A DNA stretch of 48,795 nt, taken from NCBI RefSeq assembly GCF_900112365.1, contig NZ_FOLQ01000021.1:48054-96848 (forward strand), read 5' to 3'. The notes below the pieces were generated by a model. The model did not search any database, was not told where the DNA came from, and saw only the letters and a list, made by a program, of their open reading frames with translations. Every line of letters begins with the position of its first letter. The stretch's first letter is position 1. Origin of the DNA: Spirosoma endophyticum. Its GTDB lineage: Bacteria > Bacteroidota > Bacteroidia > Cytophagales > Spirosomataceae. This document shows positions 6,561-16,322 of this stretch, piece after piece. The translations under genes were made by a program, and so were the position numbers.

Positions 6561-8978
6561 TTAGCCAGCAACAGGTAGACCGTCCAGCAAGCTACTTAAA
6601 TCCCTTATATCCACTGGTTTGACCAAGTGATGGTCGAAGCCCGCTTCTTTGGTTCGTCGTTTGTCGTCAACCTGACCATACCCTGTTAGCGCAATCAGTA
6701 TCATCGACTGACCCCAGGGCTGCTGTCGAATCAGGCGACACGTTTCGTAGCCATCCAGCCCTAGCATACTGATATCGCACAGAGTTACCGTTGGACGAAA
6801 CGATTCGGCAACTAGTATCCCTTCCTGACCACTAAACACGGTAGTGACCGTATAGCCTTCCAGTTCCAGCAGCAGCGACAGGGTTTCAGCGGCTGCCTTA
6901 TTATCATCGATGACCATCAATCGGTGCCCCCCAAGTGGCGACAAATCATAGATACCGGCCGAATGGATGACGGGTTTAGGTTCTTCCAGAAGCCGTAAGC
7001 CAACCACAAATTCACTACCCTGATTCAGTCCAGCACTGTGGGCCTTGACCCATCCCCCGTGCAAACTCACTAACTCATGCACTAGGGTTAGACCCAGCCC
7101 TAACCCTCCCTGCGAACGTCCCAAAGAAGTATCCACCTGAGCGAACATGTCAAAGATGCGCCCCAGCTCATGCGAGGGAATGCCGATCCCCGTGTCCCGT
7201 ACCCGTAATACTGCTTCATCTGCCACTAGATCCAAATTCAGCCAGACCTGGCCACCTGCGGGGGTAAACTTGAAGGCATTATGAAGCAGGTTGATGACCA
7301 CCTGTCGAAGCCGGGCGGCATCCCCGGCCAAGTAGATCGGTCCACTAGGCAGCGATACATTCAGGTTCTGGTTGGCCATGATAAACTGCATGCGGGCCGC
7401 TTCAACGGCTTCATCGACCAGCCGTACCAGATCCAGCCGCTCAATGGATAGCGATACCTTGCCCTGGCTAATACGGCTCACGTCTAAGAGGTCGTCCACT
7501 AAGCGTACTAAATGAGTCACCTCACGCTTCATCAGCGTGAGGGCCATGGGTAAGGTCAGCTTCGGCTGCTGGCCGCCTGTTAACTCCAGTAGCTGTAACG
7601 TGTTGCTAAGGGTAGCCAATGGGTTGCGCAGCTCGTGGGCCAACAGCGCCAGAAACTCGTCTTTCCGACGGTCAGCTTGTCGCAGCGCATCTTCGGCCCG
7701 TTTGCGCTTGTTCACATCGAACATCACCCCGCTCATGCGGGTAGCCCGACCCTCGCCCTCGTCTACCACCCGCCCGTAGCCACTCATCCACCGCTCAGAC
7801 CCGTCGTCAAGCCGGGCGCAGAATTCGGTATCGAACACACCCCGGCTGGCAATGGCCGCTTGCAGCAGCTGGCTAACCCGATCGCGCTCGTCGGGGTGCA
7901 CATGGTCCATAAACAGATCTGGATGAATGGGGTTGGGCCGGGGTTCCATACCAAATAGCCGGAAATGCTCCTCGTTCCAGACCACCTCATTGGTCACCAG
8001 GTTCCAGTCCCAGGTCGCCACCTGGGCGGCTTCGATGGTCAGCCGAAAATGGGTTTCTGACTCGCGCAGAGCCGTTTCGGCCCGCGCCTGTTTAACCGCG
8101 GCCCAGGTGCGTTCGGCTATTGCCTGGGCAAGGTCTACTTCTAGTCTCGTCCAGACTCTGGGTGAGCTTTGGGAAATACAAAAATTACCTACCAACTGGC
8201 CTTGCTTGATCACCGGCACAATGATACAGGCCAGAATGTTCAGCTGAATACAGAGTTGCCGGAGCTCCTCATCCAGCAGCTCCGTGGTATAGGTGTCGAC
8301 CACCTCCAGAGGACGACCCGCCTGGCAGAAAGCTTTAAAGAGAGGCATACCGCACAGCGAATAACGAGTGGCCACGGAAAGCAAGTCAGGCCGGTAGGCA
8401 TCCTGCCGGATGTGTACCTCATCACCATCTATTTCGCAATAGTAGCTCCGGTCTGCTCCAAAATAGGTCATGGTCATCTGGGACCCCGCAGCCTGGATGG
8501 CCACGGGGTCCGCTAGGGGCCGCAGCTCATCACTCAACTGAAGCAGAAAGGCCTGCCGCTGTTCATCCTGGCGCAGCGCTTCTTCGGTCTGTTTACGCGC
8601 AGTGATATCGGTAAACAGGACCGCGATCTGAGTAGGGTGACGTGCTTCAATCCGAAAGGCATGGGTGTCAATCCATCGGTCGAGTGTGGAGACGTAGGTT
8701 TCAAAATGAACAGCGACTCCTCGCTCAGCAACCTCCTCGTAGTGGACCAGAATAGGCTCTTCCACCTGTGGAACAACTTGCCGAAGTGTTTTACCCACCA
8801 CATGGTCCAGCCCTGCATGCTGGCTAAAAGCCTGATTGGTCAGCAAATAGCGAAAGTCAGGGGGTGTGTCGGTTGGTGTATTTACTTTTTCCAGCAGGCA
8901 AAAGCCCTGGTTCATGCTCTCAAAAGCCATTCGATAAATTGGGTCAAATTGATCGGATAGCGGATTTGACTTAGTCAT
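6561..8978 (-). CDS. PAS-GAF-PAS hybrid histidine kinase with C-terminal receiver
   Basis: Predicted cytoplasmic hybrid kinase of 805 residues starting at the ATG at 8978; an in-frame TTG at 9002 would add eight residues. A PAS domain spans about residues 15-128, a GAF domain about 140-300, and a PAS_3-type domain about 308-425 (ending GVMFDVNKRKRAE). The HisKA H-box is AHELRNPL with His448. The ATPase has NLLHNAFKFT, DTGIGIP and GGLGLGLTL. The receiver has acidic DD at 691-692 and acceptor Asp735. The motif after the acceptor reads DISMLGLDG, so Leu replaces the usual Pro. The kinase-receiver half closely matches the gene at 661-2355. It is transcribed alone, with about 140 bp to the next gene downstream. 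Confidence 0.93.
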   Translation of the reverse strand: MTKSNPLSDQFDPIYRMAFESMNQGFCLLEKVNTPTDTPPDFRYLLTNQAFSQHAGLDHVVGKTLRQVVPQVEEPILVHYEEVAERGVAVHFETYVSTLDRWIDTHAFRIEARHPTQIAVLFTDITARKQTEEALRQDEQRQAFLLQLSDELRPLADPVAIQAAGSQMTMTYFGADRSYYCEIDGDEVHIRQDAYRPDLLSVATRYSLCGMPLFKAFCQAGRPLEVVDTYTTELLDEELRQLCIQLNILACIIVPVIKQGQLVGNFCISQSSPRVWTRLEVDLAQAIAERTWAAVKQARAETALRESETHFRLTIEAAQVATWDWNLVTNEVVWNEEHFRLFGMEPRPNPIHPDLFMDHVHPDERDRVSQLLQAAIASRGVFDTEFCARLDDGSERWMSGYGRVVDEGEGRATRMSGVMFDVNKRKRAEDALRQADRRKDEFLALLAHELRNPLATLSNTLQLLELTGGQQPKLTLPMALTLMKREVTHLVRLVDDLLDVSRISQGKVSLSIERLDLVRLVDEAVEAARMQFIMANQNLNVSLPSGPIYLAGDAARLRQVVINLLHNAFKFTPAGGQVWLNLDLVADEAVLRVRDTGIGIPSHELGRIFDMFAQVDTSLGRSQGGLGLGLTLVHELVSLHGGWVKAHSAGLNQGSEFVVGLRLLEEPKPVIHSAGIYDLSPLGGHRLMVIDDNKAAAETLSLLLELEGYTVTTVFSGQEGILVAESFRPTVTLCDISMLGLDGYETCRLIRQQPWGQSMILIALTGYGQVDDKRRTKEAGFDHHLVKPVDIRDLSSLLDGLPVAG

Positions 8979-9308
8979 ACGGAATAACACGAAGTATCTC
9001 AATAGAGAACTCGTTCAACTAAAATTAGTTATAAGACATCCAATGCTGCCCAGTAGAAAACGTTGACTGTTTGACGTTAAGCGGGGTTGAAACTGATAGA
9101 GGGTAGTTCGGGTGTTGATGTCTGTCAGATTCCATTAAACGAACTAACCTAGTTTAAACATCCCGTTCCAGCGACCTTTATCGCCTTTCCACGTTGATGC
9201 TAGTGGACATCGCAAAACCCGGTCTTCAGCGACCTTCAGGACTTTATGGCATTTTATGATCAGTAGGCTCCTAAACGGTGAGGGCTAGTTTTATTGGCTA
9301 ATCTACCC

Positions 9309-9472
9309 ATGTTGGCGTCTGAAGATATGCTGTCCAGGACGTTCATAAAAACCTGGCAACGCCCCACCGGCAACGTGTCAGCAATGGGCACCTACTGACC
9401 TTCCTATTGATGTTAGCGTATGCAGAAGGGCTGCTTACCAGTAGGCTGAAACCTATTTTTGTCCGACCATGA
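9309..9472 (+). pseudogene. Possible sigma-70 region 2 remnant
   Basis: On the plus strand 9309 opens MLASEDMLSRTFIKTWQR, resembling the sigma-70 region 2 pattern (AEDxLQDxFIKxW). After a probable frameshift near 9390 the text continues GHLLTFLLMLAYAEGLLTSR, resembling the G-LFTWML-IARN stretch that follows in ECF sigma factors. The remainder of such a gene is absent. The intact pattern for comparison is the sigma gene at 40332-40934. The rest of 9003-9855 shows no gene I can support; a 70-residue open frame at 9630-9842 has no family pattern. Confidence 0.3.
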
Positions 9473-9855
9473 ATACCGCTGTTTCAGTTGCCGTCACTCA
9501 TAGGAGCCCCGGTACGATTTCCCGGACAAGGGGTGGGGTAGTCAAGCTAGTCATAAATCGCTATAGGGTAATCCGCTAAGAATATAACGAGTTGTAGTCT
9601 AATCAGCGGGCCTTGTTAACGAAGTAGCTTTGCTACGGGCTCACTTTCAACTACTTGTAGCCGTGGGCCGTTCGCATAAACAGAAAAACTTGAGGAATTG
9701 TCAGGCTCAGGAGCGAGCCGAGCTTTACGGAAATCTCTATCCAAAATTCACTGGCTCATTATACCCTGGTCAGTGTTATAAAAGCGAGCATGAGTGTCTC
9801 TATCGAACACAATGTATCTGCATTGAGGACAAACTTACCTAAGATTGAGTCAAAC

Positions 9856-10044
9856 TCAATTATACCAGGCCACTGAGTTCATCACCAGGTAATCGGCTCT
9901 GACAAGATCAATGGCCGCTACGTCCATGAGTACCCGTATCGTTTCCAGGTACGAGTAGCCATATCGCTTTAGTTCAGCTATACAAATCTCGATACTTGCA
10001 CTTTCCTGATATACTCGCTTAAATAACGCGTGTGCGTTTTGCAT
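9856..10044 (-). CDS. Hypothetical small protein
   Basis: 62-residue protein from an ATG at 10044, preceded by TAGAGGCT, a plausible ribosome-binding site. The sequence (EICIAELKRYGYSYLETIRV, later DLVRADYLVMNSVAW) resembles a small helical family I recall from Spirosoma-like genomes: an ELK-x-x-Gly start, a middle helix of the type x-SVxxLMxxLGxxLxxAD, and an end -VxNSxxW. No biochemical role is known to me. It is transcribed alone. Confidence 0.6.
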   Translation of the reverse strand: MQNAHALFKRVYQESASIEICIAELKRYGYSYLETIRVLMDVAAIDLVRADYLVMNSVAWYN

Positions 10045-10266
10045 AGCCTCTAGGTTAAACCCGTTGTCGTTAGATTATATAGTATCAGGCTATTGAGTTG
10101 ACTTACATCAATTAAGTATCGCTTGAACGCCTGCTTGCGGCGGCTTTATCGTACTAGCGCTCGAACAGGTTGACAACCCTTTTTATTGAATTAATCAACA
10201 CTCTATCCACCCAAGCAAAATTACAAAACTGAGAGTTAACCAGTTATGACAGGTATCAGCAAGCCA

Positions 10267-10334
10267 CATGACCAATAGTCATAATCTACCGACACGATAT
10301 CATAGGGTTAGTCATTAGGTTGTAAATGGTCATG
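10267..10334. promoter_or_regulatory. Repeated ATGACCA/TGGTCAT half-sites
   Basis: CATGACCA at 10267-10274 is inverted as TGGTCATG at 10327-10334, and AGTCAT occurs at 10277-10282 and again near 10310. Such dispersed half-sites upstream of the regulator remnant at 10422 could be binding sites, but the gene they might control is broken. The rest of 10045-10421 shows nothing further. Confidence 0.3.
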
Positions 10335-10421
10335 TCCCTAGCTATCCATTGTCATAAGTAATTTATTTGTCCCTACTCATCTTTGTCTGATCCATTTATT
10401 TCTTTACTTCGAACATACCTG

Positions 10422-10935
10422 ATGAGCTACGTGAACACTGTGATTTATAGGGCTGATGACGACCGCAACGACGGACCGTCCGATGATCGGTATTTTATGC
10501 GCCAGTCTCTCCAGCATGGCTATCCGTCCGTACCCATTGTCGAAGCCCGGGACGGAGCCGAACTGTTGACCTTGCCGGGGGTAGGGAGTATGACCCCGTC
10601 CCCCTGACCGATCCAGGTGATTATACCGCAACGGCCGGTCCGCCGGTGCGGGACCGTTGGATATGAATATACCCAAATTAAACAATTTAGAGACCCTGAC
10701 AGCCTTGACGGCAAATCCTTTATGTCAACACATCCCGGCCGTCAATTTCTCCACTGACGCCGAACCCCCACAAGTGGCTACTACATACCGAACCGGTGCC
10801 AGCCGGTATCTGGCAAAACCAGCTTACTATTCCGATCTGGATCAGAGTGTCAAATCGATCAGTTGTTATTTTGCCGGCCTGCCTACCGATTTGCCACTCA
10901 ATGGCTCATTGCCCTGCTCAGTCAGGCAGGGGTGA
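10422..10935 (+). pseudogene. Broken CheY-like response regulator
   Basis: Two halves of one receiver-type regulator are present in different frames. The first half (10422-10607) reads YRADDDRNDGPSDDRYFMRQ and then VEARDGAELLTL, the acidic pocket and first helices of a receiver, with what looks like a short insertion after DDD. The second half (10657-10935) reads DMNIPKLNNLETLTAL, matching the acceptor motif DMNMPxLNG, then ASRYLAKPAYY, the conserved Lys region. Between them (about 10590-10660) the frame shifts and acceptor-side sequence is damaged. It lies directly upstream of the five-PAS kinase at 11046, so it may once have been its partner. Confidence 0.75.
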
Positions 10936-11045
10936 TGGCGTGGTGTTTTTTGTATATTTACGTAGGGCAACCGAGTTAACAGCACTAAGAAACCGGGTAA
11001 CTTACGCAGTGGCCTACCCATGCATGCTGATAAAAAAGAAGGACT

Positions 11046-13880
11046 ATGGGAGCACATAAAGCTACTACACTACCCTTCCTGGTCGGGGGCGGAGAGATGG
11101 GTGAACGCATTAGCGCCAACGACTGGTCATCAACCAGCCTTGGCCCACCTGGCCAGTGGCCCCAAAGCCTGCGGTCAGCCCTGGGTATATGCCTGAACGC
11201 GCCTGCCCCTATCCTGATTTGCTGGGGAGCGGACTTGTTGATGCTTTATAACGACGCCTATCGACTCATCCTGGGCAACAAACATCCCCAGTCGCTCGGC
11301 CGTAAAGCCCAGGCTGTCTGGCCAGAATTGTGGCATACCCTGGGTCCCAAGCTACTGGACGTATGTACCAGGGGGCAGGCCAACGGGGCGGACAATCAAC
11401 TGCTGCTGATCAATCGGCATGGTTTCCTAGAAGCGGGCTATTTTAGTTTTTCCCACAGCCCGATTTACGACGAAACTGGCGGTGTTGGGGGCGTCTTTTG
11501 CCTGGTAACCGAAACCACCGACACCCATCTGGCCGAGCAGCAAAAACGGGAATTGATTTGGGCCGGTCAGGAAAACGAACGAAATTTAGCCACACTTTTT
11601 GATCAGGCCTCTGTCGGGGTCGCCATTATTGGCCCAGGCCCGGACTTTATCCTGGAAATGGCCAATCCCTTTTACGGCAACCTGGTGGGCCGATCGGTCG
11701 ATAGTCTACTTGGTCAGCCACTGTTGGATGCCATGCCAGAATTAGTCGAGCAAGGCGTCCGGGAGGTAGTGATGCAGGTGTTGACGACTGGGGTGCCTTG
11801 CGTCAATCGGGCGCTACCCGTGGTGTTACTGCGTGACGGGCAGCGGGAAACGATCTACGTCGACAAGATCTATCAGCCGCGCCGGACAATCGATCCATCG
11901 AATGGGGTAGATATTATTACGGGTGTCGTGGTGATTCTCACCGACATCACCACGACAGTGCGGTCCCGTCAGCAGGTCGAAGCCAACGAGCGGGTACTCG
12001 ACGCCATGATCCGGCAAACGCCCCTGGGCGTGGGTATTTGGTATGGCCCCGAGTATATCATTGAGCGCGCCAACCCGGTGCTGTGCCAACTCTGGAATCA
12101 TACCCCGGATGAGTTGTTGAGCAAGCCCCTATTTGAGGCGTCTCCGGAATCGAAAGGGCAGGGCTTCGAAGCCATGCTGGACAACGTACGAACGACCGCT
12201 GTAGCCGTCAAAGGGTCCGATCAACCCGCCCGGCTTTACCGCAATGGACACCTGGAGACGGTCTACTTTGATTTTATTTATGAACCTCTTCTCAGCCCGG
12301 AGGGGCACGTTGACCGTATTATGGTTGTGGCCACGGAGGTGACCAAAGCCCGGGAAGAACGGCACCTCATGGCTGAAAACGCGAAACGGTTAGAAACCCT
12401 ATTTGAACAGGCCCCTGTGGCCGTAGCCATCGTCGGCGAAGGACCCGCCTTTGTCTTTGAGCTGGCTAACCCCGTCTACTGCGACATCGCCGGACGAACG
12501 GTGGACCAGCTCGTTGGCAAGCCGATGCTGGAGGCGATACCTGAAGTGGTCGGGCTGGGCTTTGACACGTTGCTGGCGGGGGTTATTGAGACGGGTATTC
12601 CGTATGTCAGTCGGGAGTCTACGATCGATTTTATTCGCGAAGGACAACGAAATGTCATGTACGCTGATTTTGTTTACCAACCCCGGCGGGAACCCGACGG
12701 TCGAATTACGGGCGTAGTCGTTATTGCCACCGATATTACCCTGGCCGTTAAAACGCGGCAGCGGGTTGAAGTCAATGAGCGGCTCCTGAAGACCATTATC
12801 CAGCAGACACCCCTGGGCATTGGTATCTACCGGGGAAAGGACTACATGATCGAACTGACCAATCCCGCGCTCAAACAATTATGGGGCCGCTCGCTGGAGC
12901 AGTTGAATCAACAACCTCTTTTCGAGGCCGTCCCCGAATTAGCCGGGCAGGAATTTAAGGCCAGACTGGAGGCCGTCAGCCGAACAGGCCTGCCTTATGA
13001 GGGCCAGGAAATACCCACACAACTACTCCGCAACGGTCAGCCGGATACCATCTATTTTGATTATGTATTCGAACCCTTACACCAATCGGAAGAAGGTATC
13101 GACCGCATTATGATGGTGTGTACCGATGTGACGGAGCGGGTGATGGCTCGCCAGCAAACCGATCAGTTACTCATCCGGGAGCGGCAGCTCAACGAACTCA
13201 AGTCCAACTTTATCACCCTGGCTTCCCACGAGTTCCGTACGCCCATGGGAACCATTCTCTCCTCGGCCTCCCTGATCGGACGGTACGACGGGCCGAATGA
13301 CAGCGAAAAGCGGGCGCGGCACGTGCAACACATTAAACTGGCGGTGCAAAGCCTGACGGGGTTATTGACCGATTTTCTTTCCATCAGTCAGATGGAGCAG
13401 TCCAGCCTGCGCGCCTTGCCCCATCCGTTACACATCGTCACGTTTTGCCAGGAGGTTATTCAGTACATGCAGGCCCAGATCAAACCCCTTCAGTCCATCG
13501 TCTACACCCACCGGTCGGGTGATCCGACCATGTTTCTCGACGGTCCCATGCTCAAACACATTCTGATCAATCTACTCAGTAACGCCAGTAAATACTCGGC
13601 CGATGGCCAGCCAATCGAACTCACTACGAGCGTGGCGGACGATAAGCTTTGGCTGGTGGTCAAAGACGATGGAATTGGCATTCCCGAGACGGATCAGGAC
13701 CAACTGTTTAGCTCGTTTTTTCGGGGCCGCAACGTCGACCATGTCGAAGGGACGGGCCTGGGATTATATGTAGTCAAACGCTACGTTGATTTATTGGGCG
13801 GGGCGATACATTTTACCAGCCAGCTTGATGCGGGCACGGTCTTCACCATTCAACTTCCCCTAGTCCCCCCTTTCCCGTGA
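11046..13880 (+). CDS. Multi-PAS sensor histidine kinase
   Basis: 944-residue cytoplasmic kinase starting at an ATG behind AAGAAGGACT, a reasonable ribosome-binding site. Five PAS-like domains run in tandem at about residues 35-160, 180-310, 320-440, 450-570 and 580-700. Domains 2 and 4 resemble each other (ASVGVAIIGPGPDF against APVAVAIVGEGPAF), as do domains 3 and 5 (RQTPLGVGIWYG against QQTPLGIGIYRG), so a two-PAS unit of about 270 residues was duplicated. The kinase core follows: H-box SHEFRTPM with His728, N-box NLLSNASKYS, DDGIGIP and GTGLGLYVV. There is no receiver of its own. The stop overlaps the start of the receiver-Crp regulator at 13877, so the two are almost certainly a cognate pair. 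Confidence 0.95.
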   Translation: MGAHKATTLPFLVGGGEMGERISANDWSSTSLGPPGQWPQSLRSALGICLNAPAPILICWGADLLMLYNDAYRLILGNKHPQSLGRKAQAVWPELWHTLGPKLLDVCTRGQANGADNQLLLINRHGFLEAGYFSFSHSPIYDETGGVGGVFCLVTETTDTHLAEQQKRELIWAGQENERNLATLFDQASVGVAIIGPGPDFILEMANPFYGNLVGRSVDSLLGQPLLDAMPELVEQGVREVVMQVLTTGVPCVNRALPVVLLRDGQRETIYVDKIYQPRRTIDPSNGVDIITGVVVILTDITTTVRSRQQVEANERVLDAMIRQTPLGVGIWYGPEYIIERANPVLCQLWNHTPDELLSKPLFEASPESKGQGFEAMLDNVRTTAVAVKGSDQPARLYRNGHLETVYFDFIYEPLLSPEGHVDRIMVVATEVTKAREERHLMAENAKRLETLFEQAPVAVAIVGEGPAFVFELANPVYCDIAGRTVDQLVGKPMLEAIPEVVGLGFDTLLAGVIETGIPYVSRESTIDFIREGQRNVMYADFVYQPRREPDGRITGVVVIATDITLAVKTRQRVEVNERLLKTIIQQTPLGIGIYRGKDYMIELTNPALKQLWGRSLEQLNQQPLFEAVPELAGQEFKARLEAVSRTGLPYEGQEIPTQLLRNGQPDTIYFDYVFEPLHQSEEGIDRIMMVCTDVTERVMARQQTDQLLIRERQLNELKSNFITLASHEFRTPMGTILSSASLIGRYDGPNDSEKRARHVQHIKLAVQSLTGLLTDFLSISQMEQSSLRALPHPLHIVTFCQEVIQYMQAQIKPLQSIVYTHRSGDPTMFLDGPMLKHILINLLSNASKYSADGQPIELTTSVADDKLWLVVKDDGIGIPETDQDQLFSSFFRGRNVDHVEGTGLGLYVVKRYVDLLGGAIHFTSQLDAGTVFTIQLPLVPPFP

Positions 13881-14983
13881 AAACCATTCTGGTTATCGAA
13901 GATACGCCGACCATGCGGACCAACATTGCCGAAATTCTCCAGTTAGCTCCCTATGAGGTGGTGCTGGCGGCCAACGGCAAAGAGGGCATTGAACGAGCCC
14001 GCAAGACCCGACCCGACCTGATCCTGTGCGACATCCGCATGCCCGACCTGGATGGTTACGGAGTACTCCACATTCTTCGTAAAGATCCCGACTTAGCCAC
14101 GGTCCCCTTTATTTTTCTGACCGCTATGGCTGAAACAGTTGATTTTAGGGCCGGCATGAACCTGGGCGCGGACGACTACCTGACCAAGCCTTTCGATGAT
14201 GTAACCCTGCTGGGTGCTGTGGAGCTCCGGCTTAAAAAAGGACTCGACCGACCGACCAATTTCGTTGCTGATTCGGATCGGCTGACGGCGCTCCGGCAGG
14301 CCATTTTATCGGAGAATAATGCCCGACATTCCTTGTGTGATCAATATCCAACCACGCAGTATAATCGCAAACACCAACTGTATACAGCCGGCAGTTGGCC
14401 AACGGCCTTATATTTCATCAGTTGGGGAAAAGTGAAACTAGTCAAAGCCGATACGGGGGGCAATGAATTTATTACCCGACTACTCGGTCACGGCGACTTG
14501 GTGGGCTATCAGGCACTGCTCAGCGAAGCGCCCTACACAGACAGGGCTGAATTGCTGGATGATTCCCTGGTCTGTACCATTCCAGTAGCCGATATTAAAG
14601 CCCTGCTGGATCACCAGCCAGCCGTGGCGAACCAATTTAACCGGATGTTGGCCAGTGAGGTAGCCAATTTACAGGAGAGACTACTAAAAGGCGCTTATCA
14701 ATCGGTCCGTAAGCGGGTGGCCGAAGCGCTGCTGCTGGTGGAGCGAACGTTTTATTCCCGATCTGATGCGCATCGGTCGGAAGGGCGCCTACCTGACGAT
14801 CAACCTTATAACCATTCCGTACCGCTGAGCCTGTCCCGCGAGAACTGGTCGGATTTAGTAGGCGCTTCCACCGAAACGGTCATTCGTATTCTGGGTGACT
14901 TACGAGCCGAAGGCCTAATTGAAATCAACGGCAGCCAGATTACCCTGCTCGATATCAACAAACTAGCTGGTTTAAAGCGTTGA
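13877..14983 (+). CDS. Response regulator: receiver fused to cNMP-binding and Crp-type HTH
   Basis: 368-residue transcription regulator starting at GTG 13877, in GTGA overlap with the kinase stop. A receiver spans residues 1-120, with acidic ED at 8-9, acceptor Asp52 in LCDIRMPDLDGYG and Lys in LTKPF near 102. A cyclic-nucleotide-binding (Crp-like) beta-roll spans about 145-260 (AGSWPTALYFISWGKVKLVK, then LLGHGDLVGYQALL). A winged helix-turn-helix spans about 275-360, with the recognition region VGASTETVIRILGDLRAEGL. The family normally pairs Crp-HTH with a cNMP roll; fusion to a receiver places a Crp-like DNA-binding protein under kinase control. Whether it still binds a nucleotide cannot be read from the sequence. 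It should act on DNA in response to the PAS kinase at 11046. Confidence 0.93.
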   Translation: MKTILVIEDTPTMRTNIAEILQLAPYEVVLAANGKEGIERARKTRPDLILCDIRMPDLDGYGVLHILRKDPDLATVPFIFLTAMAETVDFRAGMNLGADDYLTKPFDDVTLLGAVELRLKKGLDRPTNFVADSDRLTALRQAILSENNARHSLCDQYPTTQYNRKHQLYTAGSWPTALYFISWGKVKLVKADTGGNEFITRLLGHGDLVGYQALLSEAPYTDRAELLDDSLVCTIPVADIKALLDHQPAVANQFNRMLASEVANLQERLLKGAYQSVRKRVAEALLLVERTFYSRSDAHRSEGRLPDDQPYNHSVPLSLSRENWSDLVGASTETVIRILGDLRAEGLIEINGSQITLLDINKLAGLKR

Positions 14984-15275
14984 TGTAAGTCCTGGTCAGG
15001 AGCCGGTTCTGAAGCCAGTCGGTTTCACATCTGTTTGTTGAGAGTTGACAGGATCAACAGTACCTGGCCAACCTTTTTGATGCAAACCGATCTTCATTCG
15101 GCAGAGCGGTCTGGTATCTGTCGAATAAAACCAGTTAGCTTGCTTAGGCTGACTGATGGGGAAATCCATTGTCATTTCAGCAGGTGACAGGCATCATGAA
15201 GTCGACCGGCAAGTATCGTGCCTGGCCCGGTTTCGCTCATTGGCCTCCTCCGTGAAACCGGCGACTTTTGTCTCT

Positions 15276-15719
15276 ATGGCCAATTCACCTCCGCAACGAA
15301 CAACATCCTTAAAAATTAGCCTCGTTCGTCCGTCTTTATTCTTTTCCACAGCTCGGCAGCGAGTGGATGCTTACTTTACCCAACACGGTCTATTGCCCCA
15401 CACGAATTCGATCATGTGGCAGAAATCCCAGTTTTTTCTTTTCACTTACCGCATCCTGTTCGGCTTAATCATCGCTAACCTGTTTGGTGTCCAGAGCCTA
15501 TTTGGTTTAGCCGTCCTGCTGGGATTATGGGCTGGCTTTGTGGGATTCAATGTCTCCCACGATGCCATTCACGGCGCATTTTCAGCACGTGGCTGGGTTA
15601 ACCAATTACTGAGTACATGTTTTTTTCTGCTGGGTGTCAGTCCGTACGTTTGGCGAACTACCCATACTGTGATTCATCATACCTACACCAACATTCCTGG
15701 TCACGATGAGGACATTTGA
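15276..15719 (+). pseudogene. Truncated fatty-acid desaturase
   Basis: The frame encodes the N-terminal part of a membrane-bound fatty-acid desaturase, about 148 residues of an expected 350 or so. It has hydrophobic segments (TYRILFGLIIANLFG, then LFGLAVLLGLWAGFVGFNV), the first histidine box HDAIHG and the second box HTVIHHTYTN. The protein stops shortly after, at HDEDI, so the third His box and the C-terminal domain are missing; no remainder is seen downstream. The start at ATG 15276 (MANSPPQRTT) is preferred to the longer frame at 15156, whose extra residues look non-coding. Without the third box the di-iron site cannot form, so it is probably inactive. Confidence 0.8.
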
Positions 15720-15901
15720 TCGCGCTGTTTTCTTATGATCGACTTTAAAAAATTAGGTCCTGATACGTAAGGCCTGACATCCTCAGGCCAGGTAACGTAG
15801 GCTCAACCCAATAACTGATAAGCCAGGTGATTACTTGACAAGTCAAAAAAGCTATGAACAAGCTCATTACGTCAAATCGCCAAAATTCAAAGCCGGAATT
15901 T

Positions 15902-16228
15902 ATGCTGGCTGTTGAATATAATGTCGACTCCTGGCTCATTCTGTATTGTGGGTTGATTTACTACGTCTCCGAGGTGAAACCAAGCGGGATCACTATGGCA
16001 GCCCAGACTTGTATCTATCTGGAAAACGGCCTGTCAGGTACAAGTCGGCCCCCACAATCAAGGGTAGACTATCATGCACCACCCTGGACTGACACGCTGG
16101 CATTGGGGGGCGAGTCTCGTGCCTATTACCAATGGCTGGTCAGGAAATATGTACTCCGGCATTACCGCTGGACTTGGGGCAACGTCTCCTTTTATCCGTT
16201 CCAGGCTTTTGGGTTAGCAACAACCTGA
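15902..16228 (+). pseudogene. Decayed receiver-type regulator with internal deletion
   Basis: The frame is open but aligns with the receiver at 16848-17327 only at its ends. The first part reads VEYNVDSWLILYC, EVKPSGITMAAQTCIYLENG, matching VEPNADHWLLIRS and EVKPVWITNPAQAITYLETC. The last part (YYQWLVRKYVLRHYRWTWGN) matches HQWLVTFYQFRRYWWEW. The middle, which should carry the acceptor residue, the Ser/Thr and the Lys, is replaced by unrelated text. The product cannot act as a normal receiver. It lies about 600 bp upstream of the intact relative, consistent with an old tandem duplication. Confidence 0.65.
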
Positions 16229-16322
16229 CAGAAACGCTCCTGGCGCTACGTAACCCGAAGGCTTGCCCTGAAACCTTTCCCCGTTAAACTGTTCTTGATC
16301 TTTTCCCTTGCCAACCTGATAG

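Noticed and set aside
9630..9842. 70-residue open frame
   Set aside because: Mixed composition with several Cys and Tyr, no ribosome-binding site and no relative in the window.
12399..12878. 159-residue minus-strand open frame inside the five-PAS kinase
   Set aside because: Antisense to conserved PAS domains and lacking any recognisable motif or start signal.
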